From positions 1-30,269 of the forward strand of contig NZ_URDP01000024.1 in the NCBI RefSeq assembly GCF_900546705.1: a stretch of DNA of 30,269 nt. The letters are read 5' to 3'. Shown here one piece after another: positions 1-7,563 of the stretch. This stretch comes from an uncultured Oscillibacter sp. Lineage in GTDB: Bacteria; Bacillota; Clostridia; Oscillospirales; Oscillospiraceae. Position numbers and translations under genes: made by a program. How positions within the stretch are numbered: the first letter of the stretch is position 1; each line of letters opens with the position of its first letter. The notes beneath the pieces were generated by a model that ran no database searches, was not told where the DNA came from, and saw only the letters and a program-made list of their open reading frames with translations.

Positions 1-694
1 TGATGAAGTCCGTCTTGCCGACGACCACACCCGCGATGACGTCGCCGTGGCCGTTCAAATACTTGGTAGCGCTGTGGACCACCACATCGGCGCCCAGGTC
101 CAGGGGACGCTGCAGGTAGGGCGTGCAGAAGGTGTTGTCCACCACGACCTTGATGGCGGGGTTGTAGTCATGGGCGGTCTTGGCGACGGCGGCAATGTCC
201 ACGATCTTCAGCGTGGGGTTGCAGGGGGTCTCCAGATAGACCACCTTGGTCTTCTCGTTCAGGGCGGCCTTCAGGGCGGCCATGTCGGTCATATCCACCA
301 GATGGGCCTTGACGCCGAACTTGCTGATGCCGTGGTTGAGCAGGGCGAAGGTGCAGCCGTACAGGGTGTCGCTGGCCACGATCTCGTCACCGCCCTCCAC
401 ACTGGACCAGATGGCGGTGGAGATGGCGCCCATGCCGGAAGCGGTAGCCAGAGCGGCCTCGCCGTTTTCCAGCTCGGCCACCTTGGCCTCCAGCGTGGCA
501 ACGGTGGGGTTGCCCAGGCGGGAGTAGATGTAGCCGCTCTCCTGGCCGGCAAAACGGGCGCCGCCCTGCTCCACGGTCTCAAATTCGAAGGTGGAGGTCT
601 GGTAGATGGGATCGCACAAAGAGCCGGCGGCGTTCTTCATCTTGCCGGCGTGGATCTGACGGGTGGCAAAGCCCAACTTCTTTTCTGTGTTCAT
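1..694 (-). CDS. mgl: Methionine gamma-lyase, 3' end outside window
   Basis: This is a PLP enzyme of the Cys/Met metabolism family. It would split L-methionine into methanethiol, 2-oxobutyrate and ammonia in the cytosol. The first 231 residues are present and the gene runs off the window edge. Visible features are an N-terminal DPIYQTSTFEF segment (about 28-38), YIYSRLGNPT (55-64), Tyr112 and Cys114 in LYGCTF, Asp186 in VVDNT, and the PLP lysine Lys211 in SATKYLNGHGD. A cysteine in LYGCTF is the hallmark that separates methionine gamma-lyases from cystathionine gamma-synthase and O-acetylhomoserine sulfhydrylase, so I prefer the lyase. A sulfhydrylase role remains possible because the two act on related substrates. 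The ATG at 694 follows an AGAAGGAA ribosome site. It is the last gene of the minus-strand cluster visible here, 40 bases after the alcohol dehydrogenase. Confidence 0.85.
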   Translation of the reverse strand, partial: MNTEKKLGFATRQIHAGKMKNAAGSLCDPIYQTSTFEFETVEQGGARFAGQESGYIYSRLGNPTVATLEAKVAELENGEAALATASGMGAISTAIWSSVEGGDEIVASDTLYGCTFALLNHGISKFGVKAHLVDMTDMAALKAALNEKTKVVYLETPCNPTLKIVDIAAVAKTAHDYNPAIKVVVDNTFCTPYLQRPLDLGADVVVHSATKYLNGHGDVIAGVVVGKTDFI

Positions 695-734
695 GGGTAG
701 GGTTCCTTCTTTCCTGAGAATGCTTTTGGTTTTA

Positions 735-1916
735 TCAATCCCGCATGCCTGCGGCGATTTCATAAATCTCCTGGTGGGCAGCCCGGTCCAGGCCGATGTA
801 GCCGCCGGTGACGCCGTCACCGATGTGGTTCATCTCCACCAGCTTGGGGATATCCTCCGCCTTGGCGCCGATCTCGGCAAAGGTCAGGGGCATGCCCAGT
901 TCCTTCAAGAACGCCCGGAAGGCGTTCACGCCCTCCATGGCGGTGCGCTTGGGATCGTCGAAGTCCATCTGGCAGCCGAACACCCGCACGGCCATCTGGG
1001 CAAAGCGCTTTTCGCCGCCGTGCTCCACGCAGTAGCGCATCCAGGCGGGCATGATGACCGCCAGGCCCGCGCCGTGGGCGCAGTCGTAGAGGGCGGAGAG
1101 CACGTGCTCGAGATGGTGGCTGTTCCAGTCCTGCTTGCGGCCCACGCCCATCACATCGTTGTGGCAGACCATGCCGGCCCACATGATGTTGGCCCGGGCC
1201 TCGTAGTTGTGAGGGTCTTCCATGACCCGGCGTCCCTCGTGGAGCATGGCCAGCAGCACGCCCTCCAGCAGCCGGTCCGTGGTCTCCACGTCCGGCGTGT
1301 TGGTGAAGTAGCGCTCAAAGGCATGGGCCATGATATCCGTGACGCCGCAGGCCGTCTGATAGGGCGGCAGGCTCTCGGTGAGGGCGGGGTTGAGGATGGA
1401 GAAGCGGGGACGCAGGCAGTCGGCCTCCGCCGCATTTTTCTCCAGGGTGTCGGCCTTGGTGATGATGGCGTCCGGGGAGCCCTCGCTGCCGGAGGCGGCA
1501 ATGGTCAGCACGGTGCCCACAGGCAGGGCTTTCTCCGGCACCTTGCCGGAGAAGAAGTCCCAGAAGTCCCCGTCGTACACAGCGCCGGCGGCGATGGCCT
1601 TGGCCGTGTCGATGACGCTGCCGCCGCCCACTGCCAGCAAAAAGTCCACCTGTTCCCGGCGGCACAGCTCGATGCCCTCATAGACCAGGTCGCTCTTGGG
1701 ATTGGGCTTGATGCCGCCCAGCTCCACGCAGGCAAGGCCCGCCGAGCGCAGGGATTCATTCACCCGGTCCAGGAGGCCGGAGCGCTTGGCGGACTGGCCG
1801 CCGTAGAGCACCAGCACCCGGCTGCCGCCGAACTTTTTCACATAGGCGCCCGCCTCCGTCTCCCGGTCACGGCCGAAGACGAAATAGGTAGGGCTGTAAA
1901 AATCAAAGGAGTTCAT
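735..1916 (-). CDS. Iron-type (group III) alcohol dehydrogenase, YqhD/BDH-like
   Basis: This 393-residue enzyme is of the metal-dependent alcohol dehydrogenase family and probably an NADPH-linked aldehyde reductase. The nucleotide-binding GGGS lies at residues 97-100 in AVGGGSVIDTAKA. Metal ligands can be read as Asp194 and His198 in GVTDIMAHAFE, His267 in NSHHLEH, and His281 in CAHGAG. This spacing equals that of E. coli YqhD. Length and both domains are complete. It lies 15 bases after the class II aldolase with only a weak GGGG ribosome site, so it is probably translated by coupling or readthrough. Inference from context: it reduces the aldehyde released by that aldolase, acetaldehyde from 5-deoxyribose or 2-methylthioacetaldehyde from methylthioribose, which regenerates oxidised cofactor in an anaerobe. 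The actual aldehyde cannot be read from sequence. Confidence 0.9.
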   Translation of the reverse strand: MNSFDFYSPTYFVFGRDRETEAGAYVKKFGGSRVLVLYGGQSAKRSGLLDRVNESLRSAGLACVELGGIKPNPKSDLVYEGIELCRREQVDFLLAVGGGSVIDTAKAIAAGAVYDGDFWDFFSGKVPEKALPVGTVLTIAASGSEGSPDAIITKADTLEKNAAEADCLRPRFSILNPALTESLPPYQTACGVTDIMAHAFERYFTNTPDVETTDRLLEGVLLAMLHEGRRVMEDPHNYEARANIMWAGMVCHNDVMGVGRKQDWNSHHLEHVLSALYDCAHGAGLAVIMPAWMRYCVEHGGEKRFAQMAVRVFGCQMDFDDPKRTAMEGVNAFRAFLKELGMPLTFAEIGAKAEDIPKLVEMNHIGDGVTGGYIGLDRAAHQEIYEIAAGMRD

Positions 1917-1931
1917 AGCCGCGCGCCCCGA

Positions 1932-2597
1932 TCAATAACCGGTCTTCTTGGCGCCGGGCTGGCCGTAGGACTTGAACTTCTCCATGACCACGGCCATCTG
2001 CTCGTCGGTGAGGACGTTGGGCTGGCCGATGCACATGGCCCGGTACTGGAGTTCGGCGATGTACTCCATGTTGCAGGCCAGGCTGTAGGCGCTCTTGATG
2101 TCCTTGCCGCACACCACCAGGCCGTGGTTGCCCAGCAGCACGGCGTCGCTCTCGCCGCACACCTCCATGGCGGCCTCCGCCAGCTCCACGGTGCCGAAGG
2201 TCCGGTAGGGAGCGCAGGGCACGGTGGCCACGCCGGCGTCGCCGATCACATAGTGGACGGCACGGATGGGCTGACCCAGCACGGCGAAGGTAGTGCAGTA
2301 CATGGAGTGGGTGTGCACCACGGCGCGGGCATGGGGCTTATGCTTATAGAACGTGGTGTGCAGGGCCCACTCGCTGGAGGGCTTACGGGCGCCGTCGACG
2401 ATATTGGCCTCCAGGTCGGTAATGACCACATCCTCCGGGGTGGTGGAGAAGTAGTCCATGCCGGAGGGGCTGATGGCCATCAGGCCCTTTTCGGCGTTGT
2501 AAATGCTGATGTTGCCGCTGGTGCCGGTGCTCAGGCGGGCGGCGCTCATCTTCTTGCCGTACTCAACGACCAGTTCTCTTTCTTCCTGCATCAACAT
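1932..2597 (-). CDS. Class II aldolase, L-fuculose-phosphate aldolase family
   Basis: This 221-residue zinc-dependent class II aldolase has the usual length of the FucA/RhaD/AraD group. Phosphate-binding loops SGNIS (about 27-31) and SPSG (43-46), the catalytic acid Glu76 in SSEWALH, and zinc ligands His95 and His97 in VVHTHSM and His158 in GNHGL are all present. FucA itself makes DHAP and L-lactaldehyde. Next to mtnK and an mtnA-like gene, the better inference is the DHAP-shunt aldolase (called Ald2 or DrdA in described systems). That enzyme cleaves 5-methylthioribulose-1-phosphate or 5-deoxyribulose-1-phosphate to DHAP plus a short aldehyde. The ATG at 2597 follows AGGAGG by eight bases. 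A second ATG two codons later is less well placed. Confidence 0.88.
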   Translation of the reverse strand: MLMQEERELVVEYGKKMSAARLSTGTSGNISIYNAEKGLMAISPSGMDYFSTTPEDVVITDLEANIVDGARKPSSEWALHTTFYKHKPHARAVVHTHSMYCTTFAVLGQPIRAVHYVIGDAGVATVPCAPYRTFGTVELAEAAMEVCGESDAVLLGNHGLVVCGKDIKSAYSLACNMEYIAELQYRAMCIGQPNVLTDEQMAVVMEKFKSYGQPGAKKTGY

Positions 2598-2654
2598 AGT
2601 TGATTCCTCCTGATAATTTTATTGTAGATTGTCTTGGTTTTCCGAATCCGCTTC

Positions 2655-4100
2655 TCAGGCGTTGTTGGCCCGGTTGCGGTTTTCCAGCCATACCGGATAG
2701 TAGCGGTGAATCAGCTGGCCGGACCGGGGAGCGAAGCACAGGTCTCCCTCCCCCTCCTCTTTTGTTCCCGGCTGGCCCAGGCAGCCGTTGCAGATATCCA
2801 CCAGGCCCAGGACGGTGGCCTGGGAGAAGCCCGGCCGCAGCCGTACCTCCCTGCCGGAAAGATCCGCCAGCATGTGGCACAGCGCCCGGGACTGGAACCC
2901 GCCGCCGCAGCCCAGGATGCAGCTGCCGGTGTTGCCGGTAAGCCGGGCCAGGGCCTGGAGCTGTTCATAGATGGAGCAGGCGATATCCGCCAGCACCGCC
3001 CAGATGAAATCCAGCCGGTCCACGCCCGCGTCCATGGGGGAGTTCATGAAGAATCCGCCCCGGCGCAGGGAGCGCCGCTCATAGAAGAGCAGCGAGGAAA
3101 AGGACGCCGTGCAGGCAAAGGAGGTCTTTTTCTCGTAGGCCTCCTCCAGATCTCCGTAAGACCAGTCGGCATACAGGTTCTCCCGGAAGCGCTGGTAGTT
3201 GAGCCCCGTGACGCCGGGGTTCATCTCCACCTGGTAATTCTTTCCGCCAAGGCCCGCGTCCGTCCACACCCGCTGATCGTGGTCGTAGAAGAGGCGGTCC
3301 ATCTCCGTCACCACCGGCGAAGTGGTGCCGGACACCACGGCAATGTCGCCGGGGCCGATGCCCGTCTGCCGCAGGGCCACCTGGGTATCGGCGCCGCCCA
3401 GGATGAACACGGCTCCGTCCGCCATGTGCAGTTCCTGCTGCAGCTGCGGCAGCACGGGCCCCACCACGGTGCCTGCCGCCGCCAGAGGCGGCAGGATCTC
3501 CAGGTCCAGGCCGTACTTTTCACACAGCTCCTGGGACCAGGTCCTCCGGCCGATATCGTAGAGCTGGGTCTCGCAGGCCTGGGAGTACTCCATAACGGCC
3601 CGGCCGGTGAACATCCAGGCGATCCACTCGCTGATGCTCAGCACCCGGTCGATCCTATCATACATCTCCGGATACACCTTCCGCAAGCCCAACAGCTTGG
3701 CCGCGCCGAAGTCCTCCGTGGCCCACTTGCCACTAAGCCGGTAGATCTCCTGGTGATCGGGCACCCGGGCCATATAGGCCCGACCCCGGTTATCGATGTT
3801 GGGCAGGCCGCAGAATGCCTCTCCCTCCCGGTCCACCAGCACAAAGCTCTGGCGGGCGCCGGCGGAGGACACGGCGTCGATCACCACATCCGGGTGCTCG
3901 GCGCACAGCGCCCGGCACCCCTCCATGATCTGGGGCGCCCACTCCCGGGGCAGGAAATACTGGGCGTCCTCATAGGCGTCATCCCGGTGATAGGTGTTGG
4001 TGTAGGTGCGGATGCCCAGGATGCTCCCGGCGCTGTTGACCAGGGCCACCCGGGTGTTCCCGGTGCCCAGGTCCACCATGAGATAGTGCTTCATGGTCAC
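2655..4100 (-). CDS. FGGY-family carbohydrate kinase, LsrK-like
   Basis: This is a two-domain sugar kinase of 481 residues. The N-terminal nucleotide motif is DLGTGNTR (10-17), the predicted catalytic base is Asp238 in LGGADTQ, and a glycine loop GCGGGFQSR lies at 397-405. From memory, the pattern around ISEWIAWMFTG and NIDNRGRA resembles the autoinducer-2 kinase LsrK more than xylulokinase or rhamnulokinase. No LsrF/LsrG partner or Lsr transporter is present, so an AI-2 role is not supported. The gene starts with GTG at 4100, whose GTGA overlaps the TGA stop of the upstream dehydrogenase by four bases. An in-frame ATG at 4094 is the alternative start. This overlap implies translational coupling and a shared pathway. 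The substrate is unknown, since the cluster already has a dedicated methylthioribose kinase. Confidence 0.85.
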   Translation of the reverse strand: MTMKHYLMVDLGTGNTRVALVNSAGSILGIRTYTNTYHRDDAYEDAQYFLPREWAPQIMEGCRALCAEHPDVVIDAVSSAGARQSFVLVDREGEAFCGLPNIDNRGRAYMARVPDHQEIYRLSGKWATEDFGAAKLLGLRKVYPEMYDRIDRVLSISEWIAWMFTGRAVMEYSQACETQLYDIGRRTWSQELCEKYGLDLEILPPLAAAGTVVGPVLPQLQQELHMADGAVFILGGADTQVALRQTGIGPGDIAVVSGTTSPVVTEMDRLFYDHDQRVWTDAGLGGKNYQVEMNPGVTGLNYQRFRENLYADWSYGDLEEAYEKKTSFACTASFSSLLFYERRSLRRGGFFMNSPMDAGVDRLDFIWAVLADIACSIYEQLQALARLTGNTGSCILGCGGGFQSRALCHMLADLSGREVRLRPGFSQATVLGLVDICNGCLGQPGTKEEGEGDLCFAPRSGQLIHRYYPVWLENRNRANNA

Positions 4101-5086
4101 TTACCCAGCACGTCCCGGTTGTAGACCACCTTTTCCAGATCCTCGCCGGCCAGCCACTTTTTGATGCGGTCGTTGAGGATGCGGGACTGATGGTCGGTGA
4201 CCTCGTAGGTAGCGCCGCAGATGTGGGGCGTGAGCAGCACATTGGGGCACTGGGCGATGGTCAGATCCTTCTCCGTGGGGGGCTCCGTGTCCAGCACATC
4301 GATGATGGCGCCGGCGATGGCCTCCTCCCGCAGCACCTTCTCCAGCGCCGCGTAGTCCACGATGGCGGAGCGGGCGGCGTTGACGAACAGGGCGGTCTTC
4401 TTCATGGACCGCAGCAGCGGCTCGGTAATCATGCCCCGGGTGGAGTCGGTCACCGGCAGATGCAGCGTGACGATGTCGCTTTCGGAGAAGATCTCCTCCA
4501 GGGAGGTCTTGCGGTAGTGGCCCTGGTCGCCGGGCAGGAAGGGATCATAGAAGCTGATCTGGCACTCAAAGCCGTCCAGGATCTTGGCCACGGCGTGGCT
4601 GATGGCGCCGAAGCCCACGAAGCCCACCTTCTTGCCCTGGAGCTCGTTGCCCATCCACAGATAGTAGGGCGTGGTGCCGGGCACCCACTTGCCGTCCTTG
4701 ACCCATTGGACCGCGGGGATGGTCTTGCGCATGACCGTCAGCAGCAATCCCACCACCATCTCGGCCACGGCCTGGGTGTTGCGGCCGGGGGTGCACAAGA
4801 TGGGGACGCCCGCCTTGGTGCACGCATCCACCTGAAGGTTGGCGGGGGTGCCCCGGCAGTCGCCGATGAATTGGAGCTTGTCGTAGCCGGCGAGCACCTT
4901 CTCCGTCACCCGGTCCAGCTCGGTGATCAGGGCGTCGGGCTGTACCCGCAGGAGGTTTTCCAGCATCTCATCTTCATAATAGCGCTCTCCTGTCACCGTC
5001 CAGGGCTCGTAGACCACCTCATCAAACATGGTCTCCAGCTCCTTGAGGCAGTCGGGGGCATAGGGCGCACGCACATAGACCTTCAT
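4097..5086 (-). CDS. D-isomer-specific 2-hydroxyacid dehydrogenase
   Basis: This 329-residue NAD(P)-dependent dehydrogenase belongs to the phosphoglycerate, glycerate and D-lactate dehydrogenase family. The Rossmann segment is at about 152-181. Catalytic residues fit the family: Arg239 in VNAARSAIVD, Glu268 in VLDTEPP and His288 in LTPHICGA. The nucleotide loop reads GFGAIS (158-163) where GxGxxG is usual, with a serine in the last position. The ATG at 5086 is chosen because AGGAGG lies eight bases upstream; an upstream in-frame TTG at 5104 would lie on or before that site. It overlaps the FGGY kinase by four bases. The substrate is unknown. Two speculative candidates are the 2-oxobutyrate produced by the methionine gamma-lyase of the same cluster, or a 2-keto acid from the FGGY branch. 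Confidence 0.85.
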   Translation of the reverse strand: MKVYVRAPYAPDCLKELETMFDEVVYEPWTVTGERYYEDEMLENLLRVQPDALITELDRVTEKVLAGYDKLQFIGDCRGTPANLQVDACTKAGVPILCTPGRNTQAVAEMVVGLLLTVMRKTIPAVQWVKDGKWVPGTTPYYLWMGNELQGKKVGFVGFGAISHAVAKILDGFECQISFYDPFLPGDQGHYRKTSLEEIFSESDIVTLHLPVTDSTRGMITEPLLRSMKKTALFVNAARSAIVDYAALEKVLREEAIAGAIIDVLDTEPPTEKDLTIAQCPNVLLTPHICGATYEVTDHQSRILNDRIKKWLAGEDLEKVVYNRDVLGK

Positions 5087-5140
5087 TGAACTCTCCTCCT
5101 TCAATGCAATGGCTCCGCGCCGCAGGCGCGGACAATGGAC

Positions 5141-6193
5141 TTAATAGAATTCTTTCACGTTGGAATCAAAGTAGTGGTCCAGCACATAGGGCACATACAC
5201 GCCCTTGTCGGTGACCACACCGGAGATCAGGTGGGGCGGCACCACGTCGAAGGAGGGATAGATGGCCTTGACGCCCTCGACGGTGTTGGGGATGCCGCGG
5301 TAGCTGAGCACCTGGCTGGGGTCGCGCATCTCGATGACGATGTCGTCCTTGGTGTGCTTGTCCTTGTCGGGCACGCCGGTGACATAGTAGGGGATGCCGA
5401 AGTACTTGGCCAGGATGGCGATCTGGAACGTGCCGATCTTGTTGGCGATGTGGCCGTCCCGGGCGATGGAGTCGGCGGCGGAGGTAAAGAGGTCGATGTG
5501 CTCCCGCTCCATGGAATAGGCCACCATGTTGTCGGTGATGACGGTGGTGTCGAAGCCCATCTGGGCAAAGCAGCTGGAGGTGAGCCGGGCGCCCTGGAGA
5601 TAGGGACGGGTCTCGGCGCAGAACACCTTGAAGTCCTTGTTCTGCTTGCGGGCCGCCCGCATGACGGTGCCGATGATGGTCTCGCCGAAGCACTGGGTCA
5701 GAATGGTGCCTCCCTGGGGAATCAGGGACGCCAGGTTGTCGCCCACGATCTGCATGGTGCTGTAGCGGCGGTTGAGAGACTCCACCGTGCTCTCCACGAT
5801 GGCCTCGATGGGGTCCTTGCCCTCGGAAAGAGCCTTGGCGGCAAGATCGGCGCAGCGGTAGGTGATCTGACCGTAGCGGTTGGCGGTAGTGGGACGGGCG
5901 TGGGCCAGGTCATAGGCCGCCTGCTGCAAAAAGGCGTTCTGCTCGCTCTCGCTCTTGTCCCGCACCTGCCAGGCGGCCAGGGCCATGCCCATGCCCACGG
6001 CGGTGTAGGGGCCGGCGCTCTGGGTCACCATGTCGGCGATGGCCTGGACCACCTCCTGATAGGTGAAGCAGTCCACGAACCGCACCTCCGTGGGATAGAC
6101 CCGGCGGTCCAGAATCCGCACCTTGCCGTTGTCGTACCATGCCACATTTTCGTACTGCAGCAAAAAGGGCATGTCGTTGTCCATACGTACCAT
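5141..6193 (-). CDS. MtnA-type aldose-1-phosphate isomerase (divergent)
   Basis: This 350-residue protein of the eIF2B-alpha/MtnA fold would interconvert methylthioribose-1-phosphate or 5-deoxyribose-1-phosphate and the ribulose-1-phosphate. It retains the catalytic cysteine (Cys168, in ILTQC), the catalytic aspartate (Asp221, in VITDNMVA), ARPTTAN (99-105), ETRPYLQGARLT (194-205) and ANKIGT (250-255). It departs from classical MtnA at two sites. The phosphate-loop segment normally reading RGAPAIG is SAGPYTAVG (59-67), and the usual LTHCN reads LTQCF. This suggests a subfamily with changed substrate preference, perhaps 5-deoxyribose-1-phosphate. The ATG at 6193 follows AAGGAGG by about ten bases. 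It lies 22 bases after mtnK. An intercistronic hairpin separates it from the dehydrogenase gene. Confidence 0.88.
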   Translation of the reverse strand: MVRMDNDMPFLLQYENVAWYDNGKVRILDRRVYPTEVRFVDCFTYQEVVQAIADMVTQSAGPYTAVGMGMALAAWQVRDKSESEQNAFLQQAAYDLAHARPTTANRYGQITYRCADLAAKALSEGKDPIEAIVESTVESLNRRYSTMQIVGDNLASLIPQGGTILTQCFGETIIGTVMRAARKQNKDFKVFCAETRPYLQGARLTSSCFAQMGFDTTVITDNMVAYSMEREHIDLFTSAADSIARDGHIANKIGTFQIAILAKYFGIPYYVTGVPDKDKHTKDDIVIEMRDPSQVLSYRGIPNTVEGVKAIYPSFDVVPPHLISGVVTDKGVYVPYVLDHYFDSNVKEFY

Positions 6194-6215
6194 GTTGTAA
6201 TATCCTCCTTAAATC

Positions 6216-7418
6216 TTACGCCAGGATGCTGTCAAAGGCCCGGACCACCGCCTCGCCGGTAAGGCCGCCGGCACGGTGCTTGATGAGAAAGATGCCCATC
6301 TTGATGAGGGCCCGCTCCATGGGGATGCGCTGAGCGGGATCGGTGACGGAGGTAACCTCCATGACCTTGGAGTCGCCCACCACCCGGCGGATGATCTCCG
6401 TACCGGCGTAGCCATAGGAGTCGGCCATGACGCCGTCCAGATACGCCTTCTTGAAGCCCTCCGTCCGGTAGAGGGGGAAGGTGACGATCTCGTCGTACTT
6501 CTCAGACAGCTTCTCCGCCGTCCGGTCGCACAGCCCGGCGATCAGGCCGCGCACCGCCTGCGTCTGCTCCGCCCCGGCGCCGGTGAACGCCTTGTTGGCC
6601 CAGGAGAAGAACAGGTTGCCGATGACATTGCCAATATCATAGCCCATGGGGCCGTAAAAGGCAAATTCCGGGTCAATGATCTTGACGCCCTGCTCGTTTG
6701 CGAAGATGGAACCGGAGTGCAGGTCCCCGTGGATGAGGGCCTGGGCGTTGTTCATGAAGTTGTTGCGCAGCAGTCCCACCTGGGCGTGGAGGTCCGCGTC
6801 CTCATAGAGGAAGGTGCGCACAAAGTCCTCGTTGCCCGCCGTGAGGATGTTGCGGCCCTTATAGTCGTAGTAGGGCTCCGTGAGTACCAGATCCTCGGTG
6901 ATGTCGCACAGCTCCGGGTTGGTGAAGAACTTCACCCGCTCCTTCTTCTCCCGCCGGTCCATCACAAGGTCCGTGGTAGGCAGCAGGGACTGGGCCAAAA
7001 ACGCGGAGAGGTTTTCCGCCAGGTGGCCGTAGACCCGGCCCGCCGCCAGCTCCTTGCGCAGGTTCTTATAGGCGGAGATATCCTCCATGGACAGCGCCGC
7101 CATGGTCTCGTCGTAGTAGTAGACCTCCGGGATGAAGCTGGGCGCCAGAGAGGACTCCAGCTTCAGCGTCTCGGCCTCGATCTTGTTGCGGTAGATATCC
7201 AGAGGCCGGCCGGAAGAGCGCAGGAGCTTGTCCGCCTGCTTGACGATCACGGAGCGGCCGTCTTTGCAGGAGCGGACCTGGAAGACATAGTTGATGTTTC
7301 CGTCGCCGATCTCCCGGCACTCCGTCTCCTCCTCCGGGTCAAACCGGTGGAGTACTTCCACCACATACCGCTGAACATCCTCGGGCTTCATCAAAAAGAA
7401 CGTATTGAAATCAGACAT
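6216..7418 (-). CDS. mtnK: S-methyl-5-thioribose kinase
   Basis: This enzyme phosphorylates 5-methylthioribose, and in some organisms also 5-deoxyribose, with ATP to give the 1-phosphate. With the start at 7418 it is 400 residues, the normal MtnK length. The kinase signature is strong: glycine-rich GDGNINYVF (38-46), ATP lysine in VIVKQADK (57-64), catalytic loop LIHGDLHSGSIF (228-239) and metal site IDPEFAFYGPMGYDIG (248-263). These last two blocks are characteristic of MtnK within the APH/choline kinase fold. The start is fixed by GGAGGAG four bases before the ATG at 7418; frame open upstream to 7484 has no ribosome site. It is the second gene of the minus-strand cluster and may have an extra promoter at 7534-7563. 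Confidence 0.94.
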   Translation of the reverse strand: MSDFNTFFLMKPEDVQRYVVEVLHRFDPEEETECREIGDGNINYVFQVRSCKDGRSVIVKQADKLLRSSGRPLDIYRNKIEAETLKLESSLAPSFIPEVYYYDETMAALSMEDISAYKNLRKELAAGRVYGHLAENLSAFLAQSLLPTTDLVMDRREKKERVKFFTNPELCDITEDLVLTEPYYDYKGRNILTAGNEDFVRTFLYEDADLHAQVGLLRNNFMNNAQALIHGDLHSGSIFANEQGVKIIDPEFAFYGPMGYDIGNVIGNLFFSWANKAFTGAGAEQTQAVRGLIAGLCDRTAEKLSEKYDEIVTFPLYRTEGFKKAYLDGVMADSYGYAGTEIIRRVVGDSKVMEVTSVTDPAQRIPMERALIKMGIFLIKHRAGGLTGEAVVRAFDSILA

Positions 7419-7533
7419 GTTACTCCTCCACGCGCCTTCCGGCGCCATATGGTTTTTGGGGCAAAAAGGAGAGGGGACCGGCACGCCCAGTTTCCCCCTC
7501 CTTCTGCGCTCCGGCTCAGGGCCGGATGCCTAT

Positions 7534-7563
7534 AGTATACAATTGATGCCGCTTATTTGGCAA
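7534..7563 (-). promoter_or_regulatory. Possible internal promoter before mtnK
   Basis: Reading the minus strand, TTGCCA (7558-7563) is followed after 18 bases by TATACT (7534-7539). The -35 element lies across the 3' end of the transporter gene. If active, it would let the salvage enzymes be expressed without the transporter. This rests on consensus match only. Confidence 0.4.

Noticed and set aside
663..2603. Long open plus-strand frame of 646 codons
   Set aside because: It is antisense to the alcohol dehydrogenase and aldolase genes, has a His/Gly/Ala/Val-rich composition without any domain, and arises because high-G+C genes leave the opposite frame open.
2655..4100. Autoinducer-2 (lsr) uptake locus
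   Set aside because: Only the kinase resembles Lsr proteins. LsrACDB, LsrR, LsrF and LsrG are all absent, so an AI-2 system is not supported.
5105..5140. Terminator between the isomerase and dehydrogenase genes
   Set aside because: The CCGCGCC/GGCGCGG hairpin has no following T run, so it is at most an intercistronic stability element.
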